In this document: positions 9,225 to 17,009 of the stretch, piece after piece
Layout: every line of letters starts with the position of its first letter
How positions within the stretch are numbered: the stretch's first letter is position 1
Origin: Pseudoteredinibacter isoporae_A
GTDB taxonomy: Bacteria; Pseudomonadota; Gammaproteobacteria; Pseudomonadales; Cellvibrionaceae
NCBI RefSeq assembly: GCF_040372805.1
Contig: NZ_BAABWJ010000001.1
Coordinates: 868,001-932,000 of the forward strand
DNA length: 64,000 nt
Reading direction: 5' to 3'
Position numbers and translations under genes: made by a program
The notes under the pieces: generated by a model
The model's input: only the letters and a program-made list of their open reading frames with translations
What the model was told of the DNA's origin: nothing
Databases searched by the model: none

Positions 9225-10823
9225 TTAAGCGCTTCTCTCGATCCAGTTCGCAATCCGTTGCGCCCATGGCTCAATAACTTCAGGGGGTAATACGCCTGAA
9301 TGCTTGGATTTGGGATGCGGTATGCCGCTGTACGCTTTTTCGCCTAGCTTCTCTTTGAAAAAATCAGTTGGCCACCCGAGAGACTTCTTCATGATCCGCA
9401 GCAATAAACTCTTTTTATTATTTAACGCCCAGCCAGAAGCGGACGAGAGAAGCATGGTTGATAGCTTTGCTGCACCATCAGATGTATCGATCTCCAATAG
9501 CGTGAAAAATTGACCACAGTGCTCCAGTTCAACAATAGCCATACAGCGAGGATTTTGTGTGTCACTCAACCGGTGTTTTTTCCCCTCTCCTACCTTTGGT
9601 AGCTTCAATAACTTAAATCCGACTTTCTTACAGTCGTGCTTTGAGATTAAGCTATCAATCACTCTGAAGAAAGAATCGAACTTACTCATGTAAAGGTGAG
9701 TATCATCTGTCTGGTCGTCCAGATTATTCCATGCTCCTGATGGCAAAGTGCCCGATTCCTCTTTCTCATTTGGGCTCAGATCTTTACCCGAATCCTCTGT
9801 TTCATTATCGCCAACAGCGCCGTTCACAGACTTAATTCTTTTCGCCACACGGTTCGTTACATGTGGATTCTTGAACGTTACGGTTACTTGTCCTGATATT
9901 AGCGCTAAGGTTGCCTTATCTGAATCAGATAGCTCGTCATCGTCGAGATCGTGTTCATCAAGTGGTGGGTTGTTTCCACCATTGCCTTTAGTTGGTCTGC
10001 CTCCGACTCTTCGTTCATAACCAGGGTGATAAAAATCAATTTCTCCTGATACATCTGAAGGTAAGCTTTCCAACTTGCTAACTTCCCACACGAAAAAGCT
10101 TCCTAAGTTTTTCTCTTCCCAACCTCTAACCTCAATTGATACTCCAGTCAATGGGGGCGGTACAAACTCATAGTTCCAATGCTGATAGTTGCTTTTAAGA
10201 TAGCTGTTCTTAGTGAGTAAAACATTAATGCTTTCAAAAGAAGCCCTTGCTTCGCTATCAAGTAATACCCAGCTCAAGAAACGCCGATTATCTTCACAGT
10301 TAAAATAAAATATTGGGTATTCTGCTCCCTCTCGAACCACAACAAGAGGCTGACCATCTTTCCTGTAATCAAGAAAGAAGTCTTCGGCCAATGCGTTATG
10401 CTGGAGGCTAAGTCGAGCAAGAAACGGGTCGTGGTAAAAAAGAGCCCGCGCCATCTCCAGTTGCGGTATGAATACCTGTACGTTTTCAACTTGAATAACG
10501 AAACAAAGCTGGTCACCATCATTGCTGTGCCCAAGAGTATAAAATGCTGGGCAATCTGATGCCTTAGCGACTTCCCAAGCCTGGGCGTCTTCTATATCGA
10601 ACTCTAAAAGTCTACCGGCGGGCCTGTGGTATACCGTTGGATTTAGGATACGCCTCCTCGCAATAATGGGAACATTGCTAAATTGCAAGCTATTAGGGTT
10701 TTTGCCAGAAAGAGCAACATTAATAGCCCAGCTCTTTCTACCCTGGCCACGAAAGAGGGTTCCAACCCCAAGGATTTTTGAGTCATCCTCAAGTTTCTTG
10801 AACCTAGCTTTACGCTTGCTCAC
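9225..10823 (-). CDS. tnsE: Tn7-type target selector TnsE
   Basis: A protein of 532 residues, against 538 in Tn7. TnsE directs transposition to lagging-strand DNA, especially in conjugating plasmids, by recognising the sliding clamp and recessed 3' ends. Recognition rests on the start (GVGTLFRGQGRKSWAINV), the segment VFIPQLEMARALF, which matches the conserved region implicated in clamp contact in Tn7, and the C-terminal half, with LLEIDTSDGAAKLSTM and LGWPTDFF...GIPHP as in Tn7 TnsE. The middle (about residues 265-360) is acidic and low-complexity. The start codon is GTG, and the first 14 bases overlap the end of tnsD, which suggests coupled translation. It is the last gene of the tns operon. 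The frame is full length with no disrupted motif seen. Confidence 0.9.
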   Translation of the reverse strand: MSKRKARFKKLEDDSKILGVGTLFRGQGRKSWAINVALSGKNPNSLQFSNVPIIARRRILNPTVYHRPAGRLLEFDIEDAQAWEVAKASDCPAFYTLGHSNDGDQLCFVIQVENVQVFIPQLEMARALFYHDPFLARLSLQHNALAEDFFLDYRKDGQPLVVVREGAEYPIFYFNCEDNRRFLSWVLLDSEARASFESINVLLTKNSYLKSNYQHWNYEFVPPPLTGVSIEVRGWEEKNLGSFFVWEVSKLESLPSDVSGEIDFYHPGYERRVGGRPTKGNGGNNPPLDEHDLDDDELSDSDKATLALISGQVTVTFKNPHVTNRVAKRIKSVNGAVGDNETEDSGKDLSPNEKEESGTLPSGAWNNLDDQTDDTHLYMSKFDSFFRVIDSLISKHDCKKVGFKLLKLPKVGEGKKHRLSDTQNPRCMAIVELEHCGQFFTLLEIDTSDGAAKLSTMLLSSASGWALNNKKSLLLRIMKKSLGWPTDFFKEKLGEKAYSGIPHPKSKHSGVLPPEVIEPWAQRIANWIERSA

Positions 10824-12318
10824 TTAATATCCTCTGTAGTAACTCAGCAACAATTTTACACATTCGATCATCACTCAATCCAGCTTTCCTAAGTAGGGAC
10901 CAACGTTTAATTTCTTGACGGTTTGTAAGCATTTCTAAATAGGCACGGGTAAGCCTTCTTGCCTGGTACTCTGTAGTACTTTCAGAATATAAGGAGAGTA
11001 AATGCTCACAATGGGGTAGGCGATGAAGATTCTTTTCAATAGTTGCCCTTTGATCGAGCTGATGAATAAGATAAGTACGGCTAAGGTGGGGCACTTCTAG
11101 ATCCTCGCCTAACACCTCACACTTGTGGCGAAGCACTTTAGCTACTTGTCGATCCCTTTTTTGCCAATCAACACGTTTATTGACCGATACATTCCTACTG
11201 TGGAACTTGCTATCAATATTTAATAACCAATCGCGGTGATTTCGATATAATCGAGCATATAGTGCTGGGCTTTTTTTACGTGCTGCACTAGCCGAGCCTA
11301 GCACCAGTAGTTTCACCCATTGACTTTGATCTTCGTTTAGGTGATCTGCGTCTGGCAGGGTGTAAATATTTCGATGACTTAGTACTTTCGGGTGTACCTC
11401 TATATTCGCCGCTTTTTCAGCAGCTTTATGTAAACTGAGCGTTCCATCAGATAAAGCTGTTATCGCGACTATGTGCTCAGCAAAACTAAAGCTTTTTCTA
11501 TGCTTACGAAATAACCCTTTTAGCCATGAGCTATCGGATCTGGTAGGGTGGATTCCAGCATCTTTGAGCCATTCCGTTCCCCAAAAATCAACGACAGTGT
11601 CGTGAATATCGGCATGGGCAATTCTCGTCCCGGTTACAAATGAAAATTCGCTTGCAAGCTGCTTGTAGAAAGCACTCCATTGATCAAAGCTGGCGCCGTT
11701 GCTTAATACTTGTAGAGCCTTAATCACTTTTTGGGAAAAAATCTCATCAGAGGCTTTAACTTCAACCTCATTCTGTATCACAGCTTCTTCTACAGCAAAA
11801 AATCGATGGCGATGCTCACCGTCAAGCTCAATATTGGTAACGCTCAACCGACCGTGTACAGGGCATATTTTTACCAGTGGGACTTGCCAGAGTCGCTGCC
11901 AATAGCATTCTCCATATTTTGTCTTTTGTTCTTTCAAACATTCTCTACAAACATATAGTCGGGATTTAGCTTTTACTCGGGAGGCAGCTACGCCGCTTGC
12001 CAAATGCACAGCTCCTTGAGATCTGTCAGCCATCCAGCGCTTAAGTTGTTTGTTTCGCTCAGTTGGCATAAAAGGAGCATAGATGGGCAACAGTGTATGC
12101 CGAGAAATAAGCGCTTCGGTATCCAGGTTGAGTCCGCTTGGGTAATGCCTCGCCAATGAATTTACGTAGTTAGGAAGATCTACTGTCGCTATGACTTTAC
12201 GGTTAGCAAATACTTGATCCAATAGCTGTTTTGGGGAGGTTTCTCCAGCGTGGGCACCAGCCCTAGCCACAGTACTATAGAGCAATTCTTCAGAGTAAGG
12301 TTTTGGAAACCCTAACAT
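10810..12318 (-). CDS. tnsD: Tn7-type target selector TnsD (TniQ family)
   Basis: A protein of 502 residues, against 508 in Tn7. TnsD binds the 3' end of glmS at attTn7 and recruits TnsC there. The TniQ domain starts at residue 1 (MLGFPKPYSEELLYSTVARA). The zinc-binding set is Cys124 and Cys127 (YVCREC) with Cys152 and His155 (ICPVHG), the same spacing and numbering as in Tn7 TnsD. The C-terminal half, with HTH-like helices, is the presumed glmS-DNA reader. The ATG overlaps the tnsC stop as TAATG. That the element sits exactly at attTn7 shows this pathway worked when it arrived. Confidence 0.95.
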   Translation of the reverse strand: MLGFPKPYSEELLYSTVARAGAHAGETSPKQLLDQVFANRKVIATVDLPNYVNSLARHYPSGLNLDTEALISRHTLLPIYAPFMPTERNKQLKRWMADRSQGAVHLASGVAASRVKAKSRLYVCRECLKEQKTKYGECYWQRLWQVPLVKICPVHGRLSVTNIELDGEHRHRFFAVEEAVIQNEVEVKASDEIFSQKVIKALQVLSNGASFDQWSAFYKQLASEFSFVTGTRIAHADIHDTVVDFWGTEWLKDAGIHPTRSDSSWLKGLFRKHRKSFSFAEHIVAITALSDGTLSLHKAAEKAANIEVHPKVLSHRNIYTLPDADHLNEDQSQWVKLLVLGSASAARKKSPALYARLYRNHRDWLLNIDSKFHSRNVSVNKRVDWQKRDRQVAKVLRHKCEVLGEDLEVPHLSRTYLIHQLDQRATIEKNLHRLPHCEHLLSLYSESTTEYQARRLTRAYLEMLTNRQEIKRWSLLRKAGLSDDRMCKIVAELLQRILSEQA

Positions 12319-13976
12319 TAATGACCTGCAGCCCAGCTATCTAGATCGAACATTTCATCATTTTGCTCAAGCCGCTCAACAAGATTGAGCTTTTCTTCTT
12401 TGCAGTATATGTATTGGTAGCGAAAATCAGTAGCGTCCAGGTTAAGCCAGTCTTTTTGCCTGACCCGAGTATTTGGCCTCTTAGGAACCTTAGGTTTGCT
12501 GCCTGAATTATACCAATCCACTACAACCGGGATCATACTGGCAAGGCTAAGATTCGGTTGCTCGCTAAAAATACGTTTTACCAATCGAGCTACTATTTCT
12601 TCATTAAACGAGTTTTCGATCTGAAGAATTAAGTTATACAACCGAAGCGCTTCTTGATTATCCTTAAACAGGCTTTTTTCTTGTTTTTGAACTTTAGATA
12701 GAATCTCAGCACCTAACTGTACGAGGCGTTTATCCAGGTCCACTATACGCATGTCTGAGTATTTAATAATCTTATCGGCATCTCCTGATCGGAGCGCGTC
12801 CATCATTGGGTGAATTGGCTTTAACTCTTGCTTATACACTGATTGCAAAATACCGACGGTAATTCGCTCTTTTTTATTTGCAATTGCGCGTAGCTGAGCC
12901 AAAACAAATAGCTTTACAACTATGTCCAAAACACCTTGAGAAAGGTCATACCAACAATCTCTGATCTCGTCCGTAAGTTCGTCATCACCATTTCGTACCC
13001 ATTGATATTTCCAAAGATCATTTGAAAACCGAATCCAATTTGGGTTTAGTGATACATTGCCCCTTGTGCTCACTTTTTGTGGAATTGTCTCCCAGTAAAC
13101 AGAACCTAGACCGGCACTTCGCCTACCTGACTGTAATTCAAGTTCAAATATAGGGCGAGCTTTTGGCGTACCAACAAGTACGATTGGAATACCCACGGTG
13201 TTTACCAGTTCAACAAAAAACTCCAGCATGAGTTCTTTACCACCCGAGCGTACTTGGCTTAAGCGTTGAATTTCATCGATAACCAAAATTCCTATTGCTC
13301 GGTCATTGGCAACTTGCCGCATTAACGCGAGCATTTTTGGAACTGAAAGTCGTTGTTTGGCATAGCGGCGCTCATAATCTGTATCTAAGATACGATCAAC
13401 AGCACTAAAGAAATTCAAGCATAGGCTTTCAAGATCTCCATTACTTGGGCATTCAATTTTTAAGTAGGAAATTTGAAAGAAATTGTGTTTTTCGTGGAAA
13501 ATAACTTGTGGATAGGTTTCAAGGACCCGTTCTAGGGACTTACTTTTCCCTCCTCCTGAAACCCCAATGAGCGACATGCTTCGAGCCGTTGTTTTCTCTG
13601 TTGAAAAATTAGCATTGACCTCTCCCCCGGCTTTGATCAGCTCATAGCCTTCTTGGAGTTTTCTGTTTAGTGAACCATCATTTATATTTCGTCCTACGTA
13701 GCCCATACGTAGCATCATATCGATCTTTTCTTGAAGTTGAACATGTTGAGAAAGAGGTTGGAAATAGTCGTCTAGCAAAGAAACTACCATGTGCATTCTA
13801 GACTTTGGGTCGGCTAGTCGATCCGAAGGGTGAAATTCAACTTGCCCTTTAATGCTCTTGCCTGCCTGTGCAACTGATAAGATTGGCGGTAGAGCTTCAA
13901 TAAAAGGGTTGCCGTCGTAGCGTTTGATGTTTGTCGGCTGATACGAAGCAACCACAAAGTGATTAGGCTGTTGCAT
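12318..13976 (-). CDS. tnsC: Tn7-type transposition regulator ATPase TnsC
   Basis: A protein of 552 residues, against 555 in Tn7. TnsC is the AAA+ ATPase that links the target selector (TnsD or TnsE) to the TnsAB transposase and gives target immunity. The Walker A motif GVSGGGKS has its lysine at about residue 144. Walker B is ILVIDEIQRL, with the DE pair at about 234-235. A sensor-1 segment IPIVLVGTPKA follows. The start overlaps the tnsB stop as TAATG, and the end overlaps the tnsD start in the same way, so the three genes are translationally coupled. The C-terminal tail beyond about residue 500 would contact TnsA in Tn7. No damage is seen. Confidence 0.95.
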   Translation of the reverse strand: MQQPNHFVVASYQPTNIKRYDGNPFIEALPPILSVAQAGKSIKGQVEFHPSDRLADPKSRMHMVVSLLDDYFQPLSQHVQLQEKIDMMLRMGYVGRNINDGSLNRKLQEGYELIKAGGEVNANFSTEKTTARSMSLIGVSGGGKSKSLERVLETYPQVIFHEKHNFFQISYLKIECPSNGDLESLCLNFFSAVDRILDTDYERRYAKQRLSVPKMLALMRQVANDRAIGILVIDEIQRLSQVRSGGKELMLEFFVELVNTVGIPIVLVGTPKARPIFELELQSGRRSAGLGSVYWETIPQKVSTRGNVSLNPNWIRFSNDLWKYQWVRNGDDELTDEIRDCWYDLSQGVLDIVVKLFVLAQLRAIANKKERITVGILQSVYKQELKPIHPMMDALRSGDADKIIKYSDMRIVDLDKRLVQLGAEILSKVQKQEKSLFKDNQEALRLYNLILQIENSFNEEIVARLVKRIFSEQPNLSLASMIPVVVDWYNSGSKPKVPKRPNTRVRQKDWLNLDATDFRYQYIYCKEEKLNLVERLEQNDEMFDLDSWAAGH

Positions 13977-16069
13977 TAGTCATCTCCGTCATCAAACAAT
14001 TCATCTTCAAAATCCGGGTAGTCGTCGCTATCCTCTGTTGTGGTTAGGTTAACTACATTTTCTGTTTTTTCATTCCTGGGTTTATCGGGTCGGCGCTTGT
14101 CACGCTCTTTATCGAGTTGCTCCGTACGCGCAGAACTAACTCCACGCATTCGTTCAGTATTAGTTTTTGAGGGCTTGGGTGTTTGTTTGGTGGCTTTATT
14201 AATAATTTTCTCAACTCGATCCTCTTGTTGCTCCCGGATTTTATCCGCGTGTAAGGCATCTTTAGATTGCTGCTGTTTAGTCTGCTTTCTCTTACGCCAG
14301 ACCTCCCAAAAAGTGCATCCTCTGTATTCACGCGACATATCCGTGATTCTACAGACCCAATGCTCTCTGCTTCCTGGCGTGTGAAATAGGTAAATTTCAT
14401 CTGTATAGTTGGGATCGTAAGCAACTTTGACTTTGTCGGGCCTTATGGTGTGGTCGGTTCGATGCATCCAGCCTAGCTCAATAATCTCCGTTGCTGAGTA
14501 ATAGATACCAAATAGGCAAATGCCTTGCTCAGAACTGGTCGCGTCAGCTTGAGGAAGTAAAGCGATGCGAACTCCGCCTGCTTCAGCTTTCCGTAGTCGA
14601 CCGGTTCTATTTTGCAGGCCCCAGTTCCACAGATGAATAGGTATTGACGGTAGGTCGGCGGGCATATCTCGCGCCCTATCATACTTAGCCATTGGATCTA
14701 TGAAATTCCTCATGACGATTGATGAGACAATAATTTCGGTGAACTCAGAAACTGTTAGAACTCCGTCAAGCCAGTAGTTTTTCCCCCCGCGCTTTCTTAC
14801 CGTTGGGCCAATAACCTCCCCAGGTGTAAAGCCTTTGAATTCCGCCTGAAGAGTACGGAAGCGTCGTTCGACGATACCCTTCGCATCACCTCGGTAGGGC
14901 GGCGTATTTTCTATTCGTACTTTGAAACTGGACTCCAGGCCTTCAATCTGATGACCCAGGAGCTCGCCGCGATCTGCAAGAATTGCTTCGGGTAGACCAG
15001 GAGTTGGCCAAGTAAAGTCATCGGTTTCAATCTCAAGGCTTTGAAGGGTGTGGCTTTTGTCCGAAAGCGCCATATGTAACGCTTGAATGGCTGCTACGTA
15101 AGATGGATTCTCGAAACCAATGTACCAACCAACAATAAGCCGGGAGAAAACATCAATCACAACATATATTGTAGGTCTGCCAACAGGCTGATTCCTGTCA
15201 TGATCGGAAACCAAGATAACATCAGCGATTGTTGCATCAATCTCGAAGCGAGAACCAGGGCCTAAAGCTTGTGTGGTAGCGGTACTTTTTAGTGGTTTGA
15301 CATCTTTCCTGTAGGTAATAATTGGCACACGGGCCCTAATTTTTTCAATATGGCTATATTCCCTGTCATAGAAATAGCTTAGCTGGCGCTTGGTAGGCTT
15401 TTCAGCTTCGGGGGTATCGGGAGCTATATTGTTATACAGCCTTTTGAACCTGCGATGAGCTTTTGCAATGGAAAATTTTTTCTTAATAATGTATCTATCT
15501 ATGATAATTCGAAATAACCGTTCGACAGATTCATCTACTATCGCGCCAACGCCTTCCATTATAACTCTTGGCCTACCAAGTTTTTTGTCTTTAGCTATTC
15601 GCTTCTGACCCTTTGCGCCTGAGTTTTTGTAATCTGGGAGCAACGCATTTGGCGTTTGGCCTCTTTGCCAGTATCGGCGAATCAATTTGTAGAAGTATGG
15701 TTTTGAAACCTTTCCTGTCGCTATGATTTCTGCTGCGTGCTTAGATCTAACTTTTTTTAGGTAAAACTGAGGGTCTTCTACGAGTGGTTTTATTGTTTGG
15801 TAGTTATTATCTCTAATCTTAGCTTCTTTTGAACCCGACTCCGCAAGTAGGCTTTGAACATATAAGTACGGATCTTCGGTGCGACTCAGCTTTTCTTGTA
15901 AGACCAGTGCGTCAAGCTCAGATAGTTCAACAATATTAGGAAAGGCTTTGGGATCTTCGAGCGCTACCCATATCGCATGAGTATTGGTGGTAAGCAGTAT
16001 TCGATAAAGATCATCTACAAGAAGAACGACTTCATTAACTTGAAACACGCCAGCCCTCCTGAAGCGCAT
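13976..16069 (-). CDS. tnsB: Tn7-type DDE transposase TnsB
   Basis: A protein of 697 residues, against 702 in Tn7. TnsB binds the transposon ends, cuts their 3' strands and joins them to the target. The catalytic triad is visible as Asp278 (FEIDATIADV), Asp366 (AILADRGELLG) and Glu401 (GIVERRF), each exactly five residues later than in Tn7 (D273, D361, E396). The N-terminal part carries HTH-type DNA-binding regions, and the tail is highly charged (K/E/R-rich), ending in an acidic run. The start overlaps the 3' end of tnsA by 35 bases. The key residues are intact, so strand transfer should be possible even without TnsA. Confidence 0.95.
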   Translation of the reverse strand: MRFRRAGVFQVNEVVLLVDDLYRILLTTNTHAIWVALEDPKAFPNIVELSELDALVLQEKLSRTEDPYLYVQSLLAESGSKEAKIRDNNYQTIKPLVEDPQFYLKKVRSKHAAEIIATGKVSKPYFYKLIRRYWQRGQTPNALLPDYKNSGAKGQKRIAKDKKLGRPRVIMEGVGAIVDESVERLFRIIIDRYIIKKKFSIAKAHRRFKRLYNNIAPDTPEAEKPTKRQLSYFYDREYSHIEKIRARVPIITYRKDVKPLKSTATTQALGPGSRFEIDATIADVILVSDHDRNQPVGRPTIYVVIDVFSRLIVGWYIGFENPSYVAAIQALHMALSDKSHTLQSLEIETDDFTWPTPGLPEAILADRGELLGHQIEGLESSFKVRIENTPPYRGDAKGIVERRFRTLQAEFKGFTPGEVIGPTVRKRGGKNYWLDGVLTVSEFTEIIVSSIVMRNFIDPMAKYDRARDMPADLPSIPIHLWNWGLQNRTGRLRKAEAGGVRIALLPQADATSSEQGICLFGIYYSATEIIELGWMHRTDHTIRPDKVKVAYDPNYTDEIYLFHTPGSREHWVCRITDMSREYRGCTFWEVWRKRKQTKQQQSKDALHADKIREQQEDRVEKIINKATKQTPKPSKTNTERMRGVSSARTEQLDKERDKRRPDKPRNEKTENVVNLTTTEDSDDYPDFEDELFDDGDD

Positions 16070-16867
16070 CGGTATTTTCAGCAGTTAAATCTGAACAACG
16101 CAATTCTATAAATGGTTTGGTTATATCAAAGTGGAAGTGTCGTAGTGCCAACAGACGTTTTATTTGGTAGAGGCTTTCGCCAGGTTCATGCGTGTAGACC
16201 GTATCGAGATGAATGCATAAATCCTTCAGACGTAGGGTCTCATATTGGGGGAGTTGTTGTTGAAATAACTGAAGGTGAATCAGTAATTCATTTAGTTCGT
16301 TCTGATCCAACCTGCCGCACGCATGATTATAGAGAATATTAATGTTTTCAAATACCGTTGCCGGAATCTGGTTCTCGGTCACTAACAGAAACGGTATGTG
16401 TTTCTCCTGCCAATAAGTTCGCTCAACCTGTAGCTTCTCAACTGTCCTTGCGCTCTTAAAAGCCTCTACTGATTTCACTTGCAAGGCAAAGCGAGTACGA
16501 CCTTTTTCCTTTGAATCAACGACAAAATCGCTGCTCATATATTGGTCTACACCTTGGTTATTTGGGTGCTCGATTCCCAAGCGATTGCAAATGTCTTGGG
16601 TTAGCTCGCGCTCTAGTGGGAACTGTTCACGGATATCGGTGACTGTGGTGCGCCACTGAGAAGGAGGAAGGTGGCTAGCTCGAGATCAGACAGAAGGTGG
16701 TGGGTGCGTTTAGTTAGGTGGCCAAAGACACGGTGAGACCGGCCTTCCGAGGGAACATCCCTAACAGTGAACCAAGGTTTGTAGTTAGAACCTGTGCCTT
16801 GTCCACGACCTTGTTTACGCCAGCGAACATTTTTGGCTTCAGAGTTCCAGTATTGCCTTCTGCACAT
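16035..16867 (-). pseudogene. tnsA: Tn7-type endonuclease TnsA, split by a frameshift
   Basis: TnsA cuts the 5' ends of Tn7 and turns copy-type into cut-and-paste transposition. The N-terminal part (from the ATG at 16867) reads KQGRGQGTGSNYKPW and HHLLSDLELATFLLL, including the glutamate equivalent to Tn7 E63. At about 16656-16660 the homology moves to another frame and continues WRTTVTDIREQFPL, then SSDFVVDS and FALQVKSVEA with the D114 and K132 equivalents, to a stop at 16035. Comparison with Tn7 (FLSLEWESSVLDIREQFPL) suggests one base was lost from a CTC-GAG-TGG stretch, now CTCAGTGG. No slippery heptamer is visible. In the original frame translation ends at 16613. A sequencing error cannot be excluded. 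A TTG at 16873 is an alternative start. Confidence 0.85.
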
Positions 16868-16910
16868 ACGCAAACACCACTTAAGCCATCCTGTATAAAA
16901 GATAACCTAA

Positions 16911-16985
16911 ACTGTATTTGTTAACAACTATATTGTTTAGTTAGTAACTTTATTGTGTAATTAACAACTTTATTGTTCACCCACA
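16911..16985 (-). repeat. Tn7-type right end with TnsB-binding repeats
   Basis: Read on the minus strand from 16985, the end begins TGTGGGTGAACAATAAAGTT, very close to the Tn7 terminus. The plus-strand core ACTTTATTGT occurs at 16967-16976 and 16947-16956, and ACTATATTGT at 16927-16936, so three sites lie at an exact 20-bp pitch. A weaker fourth candidate is at 16911-16921. The dense packing is the Tn7 right-end pattern. The tnsA promoter should also lie here, where TnsB could repress it. Confidence 0.92.
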
Positions 16986-17009
16986 ACAAGATACAAGGAC
17001 AGAAAAAAC
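16986..17009. other. attTn7 junction and 5-bp target duplication
   Basis: Twenty-four bases separate the glmS stop codon from the transposon terminus, the usual Tn7 distance. The five bases next to the end, ACAAG at 16986-16990, are the expected right copy of the target duplication. The left copy is outside the window. Confidence 0.85.

Larger units (their letters stand above)
1..16985. mobile_element. Tn7-family transposon, right-hand part (left end outside the window)
   Basis: The right boundary is seen directly: a terminus reading TGTGGG on the minus strand at 16985, repeated TnsB-type sites behind it, and the tnsABCDE set transcribed inward. It abuts the 3' end of glmS, the classical Tn7 target. 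Moving left from tnsE come a small membrane-anchored protein, an Rhs-type giant, an istB scar and a truncated ATPase-like gene, which fit transposon cargo. No matching left terminus was found down to position 1, so assigning everything up to the left edge to the element is inference. Part of the cargo could be older chromosome or another nested element. Confidence 0.8.

Noticed and set aside
16613..16873. Separate small gene encoding 86 residues
   Set aside because: Its first 65 or so residues align with the N-terminus of TnsA, and homology continues in another frame, so it is the front of a split tnsA.
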